A stretch of 64,000 nucleotides of DNA from positions 17,670 through 81,669 of the forward strand of contig CAJTTC010000008.1 of NCBI GenBank assembly GCA_910579295.1, written 5' to 3'. The translations under genes and the position numbers were made by a program. The notes under the pieces are model-generated. The model searched no databases, was not told the origin of the DNA, and worked only from the letters and a program-made list of their open reading frames with translations. This document shows, piece after piece, positions 24,116 through 31,626 of the stretch (its first letter is position 1; the number at the start of each line of letters is the position of its first letter). The stretch is from an uncultured Christensenella sp. Lineage in GTDB: Bacteria > Bacillota_A > Clostridia > Christensenellales > Borkfalkiaceae.

Positions 24116-24146
24116 AAAAAAATCCGGATAGATAAACTACCCGAAT
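24116..24146 (-). terminator. Terminator of tRNA-Ser
   Basis: ATTCGGGTAG and CTATCCGGAT (24146-24137 and 24131-24122) pair with two G-T pairs, followed by T residues on the minus strand. Confidence 0.75.
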
Positions 24147-24150
24147 TTTT

Positions 24151-24240
24151 TGGCGCAGAGGAGAGGATTCGAACCTCCGTACGTATTCCTACGTAACACG
24201 ATTTCGAGTCGTGCGCATTCGACCACTCTGCCACCTCTGC
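24151..24240 (-). tRNA. tRNA-Ser (anticodon CGA)
   Basis: A 90-nt class II tRNA including encoded CCA (24153-24151). The acceptor arm GCAGAGG pairs with CCTCTGC; the anticodon loop CTCGAAA carries CGA at 24206-24204, reading UCG. A long variable arm (TACGT...ACGTA) and the T arm GAGG-TTCGAAT-CCTC are clear. Confidence 0.97.
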
Positions 24241-24364
24241 GTACGCGCCAAGCTGATTATTTGTTGCAGAGTTTAACTTAATTCTGCAATCAACTATTAC
24301 AGTTTACAACAATCTTAAAAAAATTACAAGCGTTTTTGCGTTGGCAAAGCTAAAAATTTTAAAT

Positions 24365-25318
24365 TCAGAGCACTCCGACCAACAGCGCGAGTAGCGGCAG
24401 GGTGGCAATCGAGCAAATCGAGCCCAAAAGCACTGTGTTGGCGGCTATGGCTTGTCCCTCGCCGAGAATTTCCGCGTAGTTCTGAATGACGGACGCCACG
24501 GGGCACGCTGACATTATGAACATACATAGCGACAGCTCTTTGTCAACCTGTAAAAGATACAGAACGGCGAACACGAACAGGGGAAAGACTATCTGGTTGA
24601 TTGCAACTGCGAAATACTGTAAAACGTTGGTGAATAGGTCCTTAATCCGAATGGTTGCAAGCCGCATTCCCATAATCAGCATACACATAGGCGTCGTCAT
24701 TTTGCCGAGAATATTTATCATATTTTCAAGCTGACCGAGGAATTGCCCGTTCTGAGCGGAAATTTTAAAGCCTGTTATAAACAGCGGAACGGCGACGAGC
24801 ATACTCAGCATAGCGGGGTTTAAAAACATCGACTTAACGCTTATGTATTTTTTGTTGTGCGTGATGATTGCCGAAACCAACGTCCAACCCAAAAGGTTCA
24901 TTGACAGGAAATATATCATAGAATACGCCGCAACGTTAGGCGAGGACGGGAACAGCGCCTCCAACAGCGGCACTCCCAAAAACGAGCAGTTTGAAAGCGT
25001 GGTGGCAACCGTTGTAATGCGGTAGCGGATATCGTCTGACTTTTTGCGGAATATAATGTAAAACAATCCGAGGAAGAGCAGCATTGCCGCCGTAACGATG
25101 CCGAAGAATATAAGCAGGTTTAGTCCAAGGGCGCGGCTGAAATCGGCTTTGTTGAACGAATACAGAGTCAGCGCGGGTTGACAGACAAACATAAGTACCT
25201 TTGAAAACGAGGAAATATTTTCGGACTTAATAGCCTTTACTTTAACCAGAATATAGCCGGGTATGGCAGTCAGCAGCATAATGCCGACCATTGTCAGAGT
25301 AGTTAAAAACGCTTGCAT
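24365..25318 (-). CDS. AEC-family transporter (auxin efflux carrier / malate permease type)
   Basis: A 317-residue protein of about ten membrane segments in two five-helix halves, with the family N end (GYILVKVKAIKSENISSFSK, then FVCQPALTLYSF). AEC proteins export or import organic anions; the substrate is not assigned. ATG 25318 is 6 nt from a consensus -10 with no SD, a probable leaderless mRNA. A frameshifted fragment of a related gene lies at 31387. Confidence 0.88.
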   Translation of the reverse strand: MQAFLTTLTMVGIMLLTAIPGYILVKVKAIKSENISSFSKVLMFVCQPALTLYSFNKADFSRALGLNLLIFFGIVTAAMLLFLGLFYIIFRKKSDDIRYRITTVATTLSNCSFLGVPLLEALFPSSPNVAAYSMIYFLSMNLLGWTLVSAIITHNKKYISVKSMFLNPAMLSMLVAVPLFITGFKISAQNGQFLGQLENMINILGKMTTPMCMLIMGMRLATIRIKDLFTNVLQYFAVAINQIVFPLFVFAVLYLLQVDKELSLCMFIMSACPVASVIQNYAEILGEGQAIAANTVLLGSICSIATLPLLALLVGVL

Positions 25319-25324
25319 GGGACG

Positions 25325-25353
25325 ATTATATCACCGTAAAAATTTTTAAGCAA
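25325..25353 (-). promoter_or_regulatory. Promoter of the AEC gene, leaderless arrangement
   Basis: Minus strand TTGCTT (25353-25348), 17-bp spacer, TATAAT (25330-25325), then 6 nt to the ATG. Confidence 0.8.
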
Positions 25354-25444
25354 TTCATTGAGATATATTTGTCGTAACTTTTTTTATTTATCTACTACGG
25401 GCGCGTTTCTCATAAATCTCGGGTTGCCGTAATAAAATAAATCT

Positions 25445-26149
25445 ATGAGTGTAAAGTCGGTTTTTAATCGGATTTCTTCCCGTCTTAATCCGCTCGCGCG
25501 TGTGCTTGCGTGCATATGCGCGTGCGTTCTTATACTCATAATAATTATTTGTTGCGCCGTGCCGTCGTGCGGTAAAAAGCTTGATTTTTCGGCAACCTTT
25601 TATTACGTCTGTTACGACGCCCCGCGCAACGTGCAGTCGGCAAGCTCTATGTCGTCGATAGTGCACAGCTACGGCGGCGCGGGGTACATAATAGAGAGCG
25701 GCGGCAATTATTACGTTACGGTGGCGTGCTATTATACGGACAAAGAGGCGCAGTCCGTCCTCAAACCTCTCGCAAATAAAGGGCTTGAATGCTCGGTAGT
25801 TGAAGTGGAGGCGGGCGATATTAAATTAAAGGGTAGAGCTCAGAGAAACGCGGATTTATATGCGGGCAATATGTGCACTATGCTGTCGTTGTCCCGCCTG
25901 TGTTACGACCTTGCCAACAGCCTCGACGAATTTGCCGTTACGCAGTCGGCGGCAAAGACCGTGCTGTCGGACGTGCAGACGGGGCTGGATAGCTTGTCAA
26001 GGCAGAACGCCTCAAATTGTTTTACGGGCGAGCTGTCCGCGCTTCGGGCGGAATGCAATGACGTTTCGCACGGTTACGTGCTCTCACGCGACGTGCGCCG
26101 TCTGCAAGTTGCCATAACCGACGCCATAGCAAATATAACGCTGTACTGA
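25445..26149 (+). CDS. Membrane-anchored protein, possibly SPOR-like
   Basis: A 234-residue protein with one N-terminal membrane segment (about 20-42) and an extracytoplasmic remainder. Residues about 52-115 show an aromatic beta strand, helix, GNYYVTVACYYTDKEAQSVL and helix pattern that resembles SPOR-type peptidoglycan-binding domains. The rest is helical with no recognised motif. No SD is present before ATG 25445; a TAAAAT lies 6 nt upstream, without a good -35. The function is unknown. Confidence 0.68.
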   Translation: MSVKSVFNRISSRLNPLARVLACICACVLILIIIICCAVPSCGKKLDFSATFYYVCYDAPRNVQSASSMSSIVHSYGGAGYIIESGGNYYVTVACYYTDKEAQSVLKPLANKGLECSVVEVEAGDIKLKGRAQRNADLYAGNMCTMLSLSRLCYDLANSLDEFAVTQSAAKTVLSDVQTGLDSLSRQNASNCFTGELSALRAECNDVSHGYVLSRDVRRLQVAITDAIANITLY

Positions 26150-26155
26150 ATTTAA

Positions 26156-26184
26156 TTGACTAAGAAACGCCTTTGTGATAAACT
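26156..26184 (+). promoter_or_regulatory. thyA-folA promoter
   Basis: TTGACT (26156-26161), 17-bp spacer, TAAACT (26179-26184). Confidence 0.65.
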
Positions 26185-26211
26185 GTAATTAAATATACGG
26201 AGGTTGTTTTT

Positions 26212-27042
26212 ATGAGTTATGCCGATAAAGTTTTTGTGGAAAATATGCGCGACATAATAAATAACGGCGTGTGGGATACGGATTTGCCCGTCCGCCCGAA
26301 GTGGAGCGACGGCACGCCCGCGCATACCGTAAAGAAATTCGGCATAGTCAACCGCTACGACCTGTCAAAGGAATTCCCCATACTCACAATCCGCCGCACA
26401 TATTTTAAGTCCGCGGTGGACGAGCTGTTATGGATCTGGCAGAAAAAGAGCAACAATATAAAGGATTTACATTCCAAGGTATGGAATCAGTGGGCGGACG
26501 AAAACGGCAGTATAGGCAAGGCGTACGGCTATCAGCTGGGTGTTAAGCACAAGTATAAAGAGGGTGAGTTCGATCAGGTTGACAGGGTCATCTACGATTT
26601 GAAGCACAACCCCGCAAGCCGCAGGATAATGACGAATATCTATAATTTTGCCGACCTGCACGAGATGAATTTATATCCGTGCGCGTATTCTATGACGTTC
26701 AACGTTTCGGGCGATACGCTCAACGGTATCTTAAATCAGCGTTCCAACGATATGCTCACGGCAAACAATTGGAACGTCGTTCAGTATGCGGTGCTCCTTG
26801 TTATGCTTGCGCAGGTTTCGGGATTAAAGGCGGGAGAGCTGGTGCATGTAATTGCCGACGCTCATATATACGACAGGCATATAGATACCGTAAAGGAGAT
26901 AATAGAGTGCGAGCAATTCGCCGCGCCTCGCTTGGAGGTTGACCCCGATATAAAGAATTTTTACGATTTTACGGTAGACAGCTTTAAGCTTGTAGACTAT
27001 AAGTGCAACGAAAAAAAATATATAATTCCCGTAGCCGAATAA
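26212..27042 (+). CDS. thyA: Thymidylate synthase
   Basis: A 276-residue ThyA: the catalytic Cys lies in NLYPCAYSMTFN, the dUMP-binding RSND in NQRSNDM, and the Asn in NWNVVQYAVL; HVIADAHIYDRH matches the C-terminal dUMP/folate site. It converts dUMP to dTMP using methylene-tetrahydrofolate, which leaves dihydrofolate for the adjacent folA product. SD CGGAGG precedes ATG 26212. PCA replaces the more usual PCH after the catalytic Cys. Confidence 0.94.
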   Translation: MSYADKVFVENMRDIINNGVWDTDLPVRPKWSDGTPAHTVKKFGIVNRYDLSKEFPILTIRRTYFKSAVDELLWIWQKKSNNIKDLHSKVWNQWADENGSIGKAYGYQLGVKHKYKEGEFDQVDRVIYDLKHNPASRRIMTNIYNFADLHEMNLYPCAYSMTFNVSGDTLNGILNQRSNDMLTANNWNVVQYAVLLVMLAQVSGLKAGELVHVIADAHIYDRHIDTVKEIIECEQFAAPRLEVDPDIKNFYDFTVDSFKLVDYKCNEKKYIIPVAE

Positions 27043-27086
27043 TCGGGTAGTTGATGATTAAGGGAATTGTTGATAAGGAAATTATT

Positions 27087-27587
27087 ATGAAAGCTATTTT
27101 ACACGCCGACAGAGAGTGGGGCATAGGCAAGAAAAACGGGCTTATGTTCTCCATTCCCGCAGATATGAAATTTTTCAGGGAAACGACTACGGGTAACGTT
27201 GTGGTAATGGGCAGTAACACGCTCAAATCGTTCCCAAATGGCAAGCCGTTAAAGAACCGCACGAATATAGTGTTGTATCCCGACGGCGAGGACAGGGACG
27301 ACTGCATAATCGTGCGCAGTCTGGACGAGCTGTTTGCCGAAGTCAGGAAGTACGACGACGGCAAAGTCTATGTGATAGGCGGAGCTATGATGTATAAAAC
27401 GTTGCTCCCCTACTGCGAAGAAGTGCTTGTGACAAAGGTTGACGCAGTTGGCGGCGCGGACGCATATTTTGAAAATCTGGACGAAAATTCAAACTTTGAG
27501 CTTGTCTATGCTTCCGATGAGATAGAAACGAACGGCTATAAAATAAGGTTTACCACCTATAAAAACCTTGCGCCTTTACGTTTCTGA
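27087..27587 (+). CDS. folA: Dihydrofolate reductase
   Basis: A 166-residue DHFR with WGIGKKNGLMFSIPADMKFFRE, GSNTLKSFP and VIGGAMMYK, the substrate and NADPH sites in order. It regenerates tetrahydrofolate consumed by ThyA. ATG 27087 is chosen for the SD TAAGGA and homologue alignment; an upstream methionine in frame at 27051 would add 12 residues. It is cotranscribed with thyA. Confidence 0.93.
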   Translation: MKAILHADREWGIGKKNGLMFSIPADMKFFRETTTGNVVVMGSNTLKSFPNGKPLKNRTNIVLYPDGEDRDDCIIVRSLDELFAEVRKYDDGKVYVIGGAMMYKTLLPYCEEVLVTKVDAVGGADAYFENLDENSNFELVYASDEIETNGYKIRFTTYKNLAPLRF

Positions 27588-27600
27588 CGGGGGGAAAGCT

Positions 27601-27678
27601 ATGAAGATTATCGACCGGTACGGCGGAAGGCGTCTATTTTTAATGGATATAACCTGTGCTTATATGGCGTATAAATAA
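27601..27678 (+). CDS. Possible 25-residue small protein
   Basis: ATG 27601 follows GGGGGGAAAG, a strong SD at correct spacing, and opens a 25-codon frame (M-K-I-I-D-R-Y-G-G-R-R start). It lies 13 nt after folA and could be the last gene of that operon, or a truncated remnant. I recognise no family. Confidence 0.3.
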   Translation: MKIIDRYGGRRLFLMDITCAYMAYK

Positions 27679-27704
27679 CTGCGATAACCAATCTTATGAA
27701 TAAA

Positions 27705-27745
27705 ATTTGCATAATTATTTTACATATAGTATAATTTATGCAAAT
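27705..27745. promoter_or_regulatory. Inverted repeat flanking the gdhA promoter
   Basis: ATTTGCATAA (27705-27714) and TTATGCAAAT (27736-27745) are perfect 10-bp complements. One arm covers the -35, the other begins just after the -10, with centres 31 bp apart. A matching half-site TTATGCAAA lies in the proB promoter. Confidence 0.55.
27707..27735 (+). promoter_or_regulatory. gdhA promoter
   Basis: TTGCAT (27707-27712), 17-bp spacer, TATAAT (27730-27735). Confidence 0.82.
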
Positions 27746-27771
27746 AAACGACGTAAGGAGTAATTTTATTT

Positions 27772-29106
27772 ATGTCATATGTAGAGCAGGTTTTGGAAAA
27801 CCTTAAAAAGACCAATCCCAACGAGCCCGAATTTCATCAGGCGGCAACCGAAATTTTAACTTCGCTTGCGCCCGTAGTAGACGCTCACCCCGAGTATCAG
27901 GCGGCGGGCTTACTCGAAAGATTTGTAGAGCCTGAAAGAGTAATAATGTTCAGAGTTCCCTGGGTAGACGATAACGGAAAGGTGCGCGTCAACAAGGGCT
28001 ATCGCGTACAGTTCAACAGCGCAATAGGACCTTACAAGGGCGGCTTGCGTTTTCACCCGTCGGTAAACCTGTCCATAATCAAGTTCCTCGGTTTGGAGCA
28101 GATTTTAAAGAACAGCTTGACGGGCTTGCCCATAGGCGGCGGCAAGGGCGGTTCGGACTTTGACCCCAAGGGTAAGAGCGACAGGGAGGTTATGGCTTTC
28201 TGTCAGAGCTTTATGACGGAGCTTTACAGACATATCGGCGCCGATACGGACGTTCCCGCGGGCGATATCGGTGTCGGCGGCAGAGAGATAGGCTATCTTT
28301 TCGGTCAGTATAAGAGAATACGCGACGAGCATGTGGGCGTGCTTACGGGCAGGGGCTTGACGTACGGCGGTTCGCTTGCAAGGACGGAAGCTACGGGCTA
28401 CGGCTTGGTTTATATAACGGAAGAGGCGTTAAAGGTGCGCGGCGACAGCTTTAAGGGTAAGACGGTTGTCATTTCCGGTTCGGGCAACGTTGCTATTTAC
28501 GCTTGTCAGAAGGCTCAGTCGCTCGGCGCAAAGGTCGTTGCAATGTACGACAGTAACGGCTACGTTTACGACCCCAACGGCATTCAGCTTGACATCGTTA
28601 AAGATATCAAGGAAGTTAAGCGCGGCAGAATTAAGGAATACGCCGACAGGGTCAAGGGCGCGAAGTACGTCGAGGGTTGCAAGGGTATTTGGGCTATTCC
28701 CTGCGATATCGCATTGCCCTGCGCAACGCAGAATGAAATCGACGAAGAGAGCGCGAAAATCCTCGTTAAAAACGGAGTAAAGTATGTCGGCGAAGGCGCG
28801 AATATGCCCTCCACGCTTGCGGCAATCGAGGTGTTCCAGAAGGCGGGAGTCGTGTTCCTTCCCGCAAAGGCGGCAAACGCGGGCGGCGTGGCGACAAGCG
28901 CGCTCGAAATGGCTCAGTCCTCTGGCAGAATGTTCTGGACGTTTGAAGAGGTAGACGCCAAGCTCAAAAACATTATGGTCAATATCTATCACAATATGGA
29001 TAACGCGGCTAAGGAATACGGCTACGACGGCAACTACGTAATGGGCGCAAATATTGCAGGCTTTATCAAGGTTGCAACGGCTATGATGGCTCACGGCGTG
29101 GTATAA
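27772..29106 (+). CDS. gdhA: NADP-type glutamate dehydrogenase
   Basis: A 444-residue hexameric-class GDH. GPYKGGLRFHPSVN and LPIGGGKGGSDFDPKG hold the glutamate-binding lysine residues, and GSGNVAIYA is the dinucleotide loop. It interconverts 2-oxoglutarate plus ammonia and glutamate. Length and motif form match the biosynthetic (NADPH) bacterial group. SD AAGGAG lies 9 nt before ATG 27772. Glutamate feeds the proBA genes just downstream. Confidence 0.95.
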   Translation: MSYVEQVLENLKKTNPNEPEFHQAATEILTSLAPVVDAHPEYQAAGLLERFVEPERVIMFRVPWVDDNGKVRVNKGYRVQFNSAIGPYKGGLRFHPSVNLSIIKFLGLEQILKNSLTGLPIGGGKGGSDFDPKGKSDREVMAFCQSFMTELYRHIGADTDVPAGDIGVGGREIGYLFGQYKRIRDEHVGVLTGRGLTYGGSLARTEATGYGLVYITEEALKVRGDSFKGKTVVISGSGNVAIYACQKAQSLGAKVVAMYDSNGYVYDPNGIQLDIVKDIKEVKRGRIKEYADRVKGAKYVEGCKGIWAIPCDIALPCATQNEIDEESAKILVKNGVKYVGEGANMPSTLAAIEVFQKAGVVFLPAKAANAGGVATSALEMAQSSGRMFWTFEEVDAKLKNIMVNIYHNMDNAAKEYGYDGNYVMGANIAGFIKVATAMMAHGVV

Positions 29107-29132
29107 TTTCCGATAATTCAAGGTTTAATTTA

Positions 29133-29173
29133 TGCGCCCCGCGCGGAGTTCTCCGCGCGGGGCGCAATTTTTT
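29133..29173 (+). terminator. gdhA terminator
   Basis: A 16-base perfect GC-rich stem (GCGCCCCGCGCGGAG, 29134-29148, and its complement 29151-29165, plus a T-A pair), TT loop, then ATTTTTTC. Confidence 0.95.
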
Positions 29174-29198
29174 CATTCCTTTTTCTGTCACTTATACG

Positions 29199-29228
29199 TT
29201 TGACTAATTATGCAAAATAATTTATAAT
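29199..29228 (+). promoter_or_regulatory. proBA promoter with TTATGCAAA half-site
   Basis: TTGACT (29199-29204), 18-bp spacer, TATAAT (29223-29228). The spacer contains TTATGCAAA, the half-site of the gdhA inverted repeat. Confidence 0.75.
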
Positions 29229-29248
29229 ATTCAAAAAAGGAGCGCGGT

Positions 29249-30019
29249 ATGCGGGTAGTAATAAAAATCGGCACGTCGACGTTGACTTATCTCAACGGCT
29301 GTCTCAATTTGCGTGCGTTTGAAAATCTGTGCAAGGTAATAGCCGACGTAAAGAATGCGGGCAACGAAGTAATAATAGTTTCATCGGGAGCAATTGCGCT
29401 AGGCAGAAGCAAGCTGTGTCTTGCCGAACGCCCCGCCGATATTCCCACAAAGCAGGCGGCGGCAGCCGTCGGGCAGTGCGAATTGATGTGCTACTATGAC
29501 AGAGTTTTTTTGACCTATCACCACAACGTGGCGCAAATTCTCGTAACCGCCGAGGATCTGTCGGGTGGCGAGCGAACGGACAATTTCGGCAATACCGTCG
29601 AGCGTTTATTGAATTTGGGCGCGTTGCCGATAATAAACGAAAACGACACCGTTGCCACGGCGGAGATATCCGTCAGCGACAACGACACTCTCTCCGCGCT
29701 TGTTTCCGTTGCGGTTGGCGCAAATCTGCTTGTCCTGCTTTCGGACATAGACGGGCTGTATTCAGCCGACCCGCACGTTGATAAATATGCGCAATTAATT
29801 CCCGTAGTCGATAATATAACTCCCGAGCTCGAAGCTATGGCGGGCGGTTCTGTCAGCGGCGTGGGCACGGGCGGTATGGCGACGAAGATAAGCGCCGCAA
29901 AAATCTGTATGGCGGCGGGGTGCGATATGGTAATCGCAAACGGCTCGGCGTGCGAAAACCTGTATGAATTAGTCAAGGGAAAGGGCGCAGGTACGCGCTT
30001 TATGGGTAAAAAACAATGA
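29249..30019 (+). CDS. proB: Glutamate 5-kinase (without PUA domain)
   Basis: A 256-residue amino-acid kinase: VIKIGTSTLT at the phosphate site, SSGAIALG, NENDTV, LLSDIDGLYSADP and GTGGMATKI. It phosphorylates glutamate to gamma-glutamyl phosphate in proline synthesis. The C-terminal PUA domain found in many ProB proteins is absent, as in several Bacillota. SD AAAGGAG precedes ATG 29249. The stop overlaps the proA start (ATGA). Confidence 0.94.
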   Translation: MRVVIKIGTSTLTYLNGCLNLRAFENLCKVIADVKNAGNEVIIVSSGAIALGRSKLCLAERPADIPTKQAAAAVGQCELMCYYDRVFLTYHHNVAQILVTAEDLSGGERTDNFGNTVERLLNLGALPIINENDTVATAEISVSDNDTLSALVSVAVGANLLVLLSDIDGLYSADPHVDKYAQLIPVVDNITPELEAMAGGSVSGVGTGGMATKISAAKICMAAGCDMVIANGSACENLYELVKGKGAGTRFMGKKQ

Positions 30020-31275
30020 CTACGCAACAGATTTTAGAGGAGTGCAGGCGTGCGAAGAGTGCGATAGCCAAGCTCACAGCGACGCAAAAAAACAGAGCGC
30101 TGCTTGCCGTTGCCGACAGTATTGAGAGGGACGCAGGTGAAATTTTAGCCGCCAATGCGCTCGATATGCAGGCGGCGGACGGACAAATATCCGAGGTAAT
30201 GCTCGACCGTCTGGCGTTGAATTGCCCCCGCATAAGTTCAATGGCGGAGGGTGTTCGTCAGGTGGCGGCTCTTCCCGACCCCGTTGGCGAGGTTTTAAGC
30301 GAGAGCGTGCGCTCCGACGGACTTAAAATCACAAAAATTTCCGTGCCCCTCGGCGTGGTTGCCATTATTTACGAGAGCCGCCCCAACGTCACTTCCGACG
30401 CTGCCGCGCTTGCGTTGAAGAGCGGCAACGTGTGCGTTTTGCGTACGGGCAGTGAGGCTCACCGTTCGGCGCAAGCCATAGTAAACGCTATGCGGAAAGG
30501 TCTTGCGGCGGCGGGAGTAACTCCGTCGGCGATAGGCTTTATAGAGGACGTCTCGCGTGAAAGAGCGGCTCAGCTTATGCGAGCGAAGGGTTATATAGAT
30601 TTGCTCATTCCGCGCGGCGGCGCGGGGCTCATACAGGCGTGCGTGCAAAACGCGACCGTGCCGTGCATAGAGACGGGAACGGGCGTTTGCCACGTGTACG
30701 TGGACGGGGCTGCCGATACGGATAAGGCGGTTAAAATAATAGAAAACGCCAAGTGCTCCCGCCCGTCCGTGTGCAACGCAATGGAAGTCTGCCTTGTCGA
30801 CAAGACGGTTGCGCCCGCGTTTTTACCGCGGCTGTATAGTCGGCTTGCCGTTGAGAGAAAGGAAAATCCCGTCGAGTTTATAGCCGACAGCCGCGCCTAT
30901 CGGATATTAGGCGAAAAACCGCACTGTCAGATTGCGGGGAGCGGCGATTTTGACAGGGAATTTCTCGGCTACAAAATGGCGGTTGCGGTGGTTGACGGCG
31001 TGGACGGCGCTATCGAACATATAGCTTTACATTCCACGGGGCACAGCGACTGCATAGTCACCGAGGATAGCGCGGCGGCGGAAAGGTTTACGTTAGCGGT
31101 CGACAGCGCGGCGGTATATGTAAACGCCTCTACTAGGTTTACCGACGGCGGAGAGTTCGGGCTTGGCTGTGAAATGGGCATTTCTACCCAAAAATTGCAC
31201 GCCCGCGGACCTATGGGATTAAAGGAGTTGACCACATACAAGTATGTTGTTCGCGGCAACGGCAATATTCGCTGA
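30016..31275 (+). CDS. proA: Gamma-glutamyl phosphate reductase
   Basis: A 419-residue aldehyde-dehydrogenase-superfamily enzyme: IYESRPNVTSDAAALALKSGN, PRGGAGLI, and SVCNAMEVCLV with the catalytic Cys. It reduces gamma-glutamyl phosphate to glutamate semialdehyde with NADPH. Four-base overlap with proB shows translational coupling. proC is not in the window. Confidence 0.95.
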   Translation: MTTQQILEECRRAKSAIAKLTATQKNRALLAVADSIERDAGEILAANALDMQAADGQISEVMLDRLALNCPRISSMAEGVRQVAALPDPVGEVLSESVRSDGLKITKISVPLGVVAIIYESRPNVTSDAAALALKSGNVCVLRTGSEAHRSAQAIVNAMRKGLAAAGVTPSAIGFIEDVSRERAAQLMRAKGYIDLLIPRGGAGLIQACVQNATVPCIETGTGVCHVYVDGAADTDKAVKIIENAKCSRPSVCNAMEVCLVDKTVAPAFLPRLYSRLAVERKENPVEFIADSRAYRILGEKPHCQIAGSGDFDREFLGYKMAVAVVDGVDGAIEHIALHSTGHSDCIVTEDSAAAERFTLAVDSAAVYVNASTRFTDGGEFGLGCEMGISTQKLHARGPMGLKELTTYKYVVRGNGNIR

Positions 31276-31326
31276 ATAAAAATATTAAAAATACTGATTT
31301 AGGGCGGACTTTTAGTTTTTTCTTCG

Positions 31327-31355
31327 TTGACAATAAAGTTTGAGTTTGATAAAAT
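31327..31355 (+). promoter_or_regulatory. Promoter upstream of the AEC remnant
   Basis: TTGACA (31327-31332), 17-bp spacer, TAAAAT (31350-31355). Because the first gene is broken, this promoter may now serve the flavodiiron gene at 31627. Confidence 0.78.
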
Positions 31356-31386
31356 TATGGCGTCGTATCGGAGATGGATATAGGCT

Positions 31387-31621
31387 ATGCTGGATATTTT
31401 AGTTACGTCGGTAAACGCCGTACTCCCAATCGTACTCTTAATACTGTTGGGTTATCTGTTAAAGAGGGTTAAATTTCTCAACGCAAATTTTGTTAAAATG
31501 GGGGAATAAATTCGTCTTTAACGTGTGTCTGCCGTGTATGCTCTTTATAAACGTAACAATAGATAATCCCGATGGCGAGAGAGTAAACTTTGGCGGCGCG
31601 GGCAATTTTTCGGAGGAATAA
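31387..31621 (+). pseudogene. Frameshifted, truncated AEC-family transporter remnant
   Basis: ATG 31387, with GGAG 14-17 nt upstream, opens a 40-residue frame (MLDILVTSVNAVLPIVLL..., then LLKRVKFLNANFVKMG) that matches the N end of AEC transporters and stops at 31507. Shifting by one base in the run of G at 31500-31504 continues the family sequence (NKFVFNVCLPCMLFINV) to about 31563. Similarity then ends, and the frame stops at 31621. The rest of the gene, about 230 codons, is missing. The nearest intact relative in the window is at 24365. Confidence 0.75.
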
Positions 31622-31626
31622 CTTAT

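Noticed and set aside
24031..24234. 67-residue minus-strand frame beginning MAEWSNAHDSKSC
   Set aside because: It is the well-known false translation of a tRNA-Ser gene; the region is tRNA-Ser(CGA).
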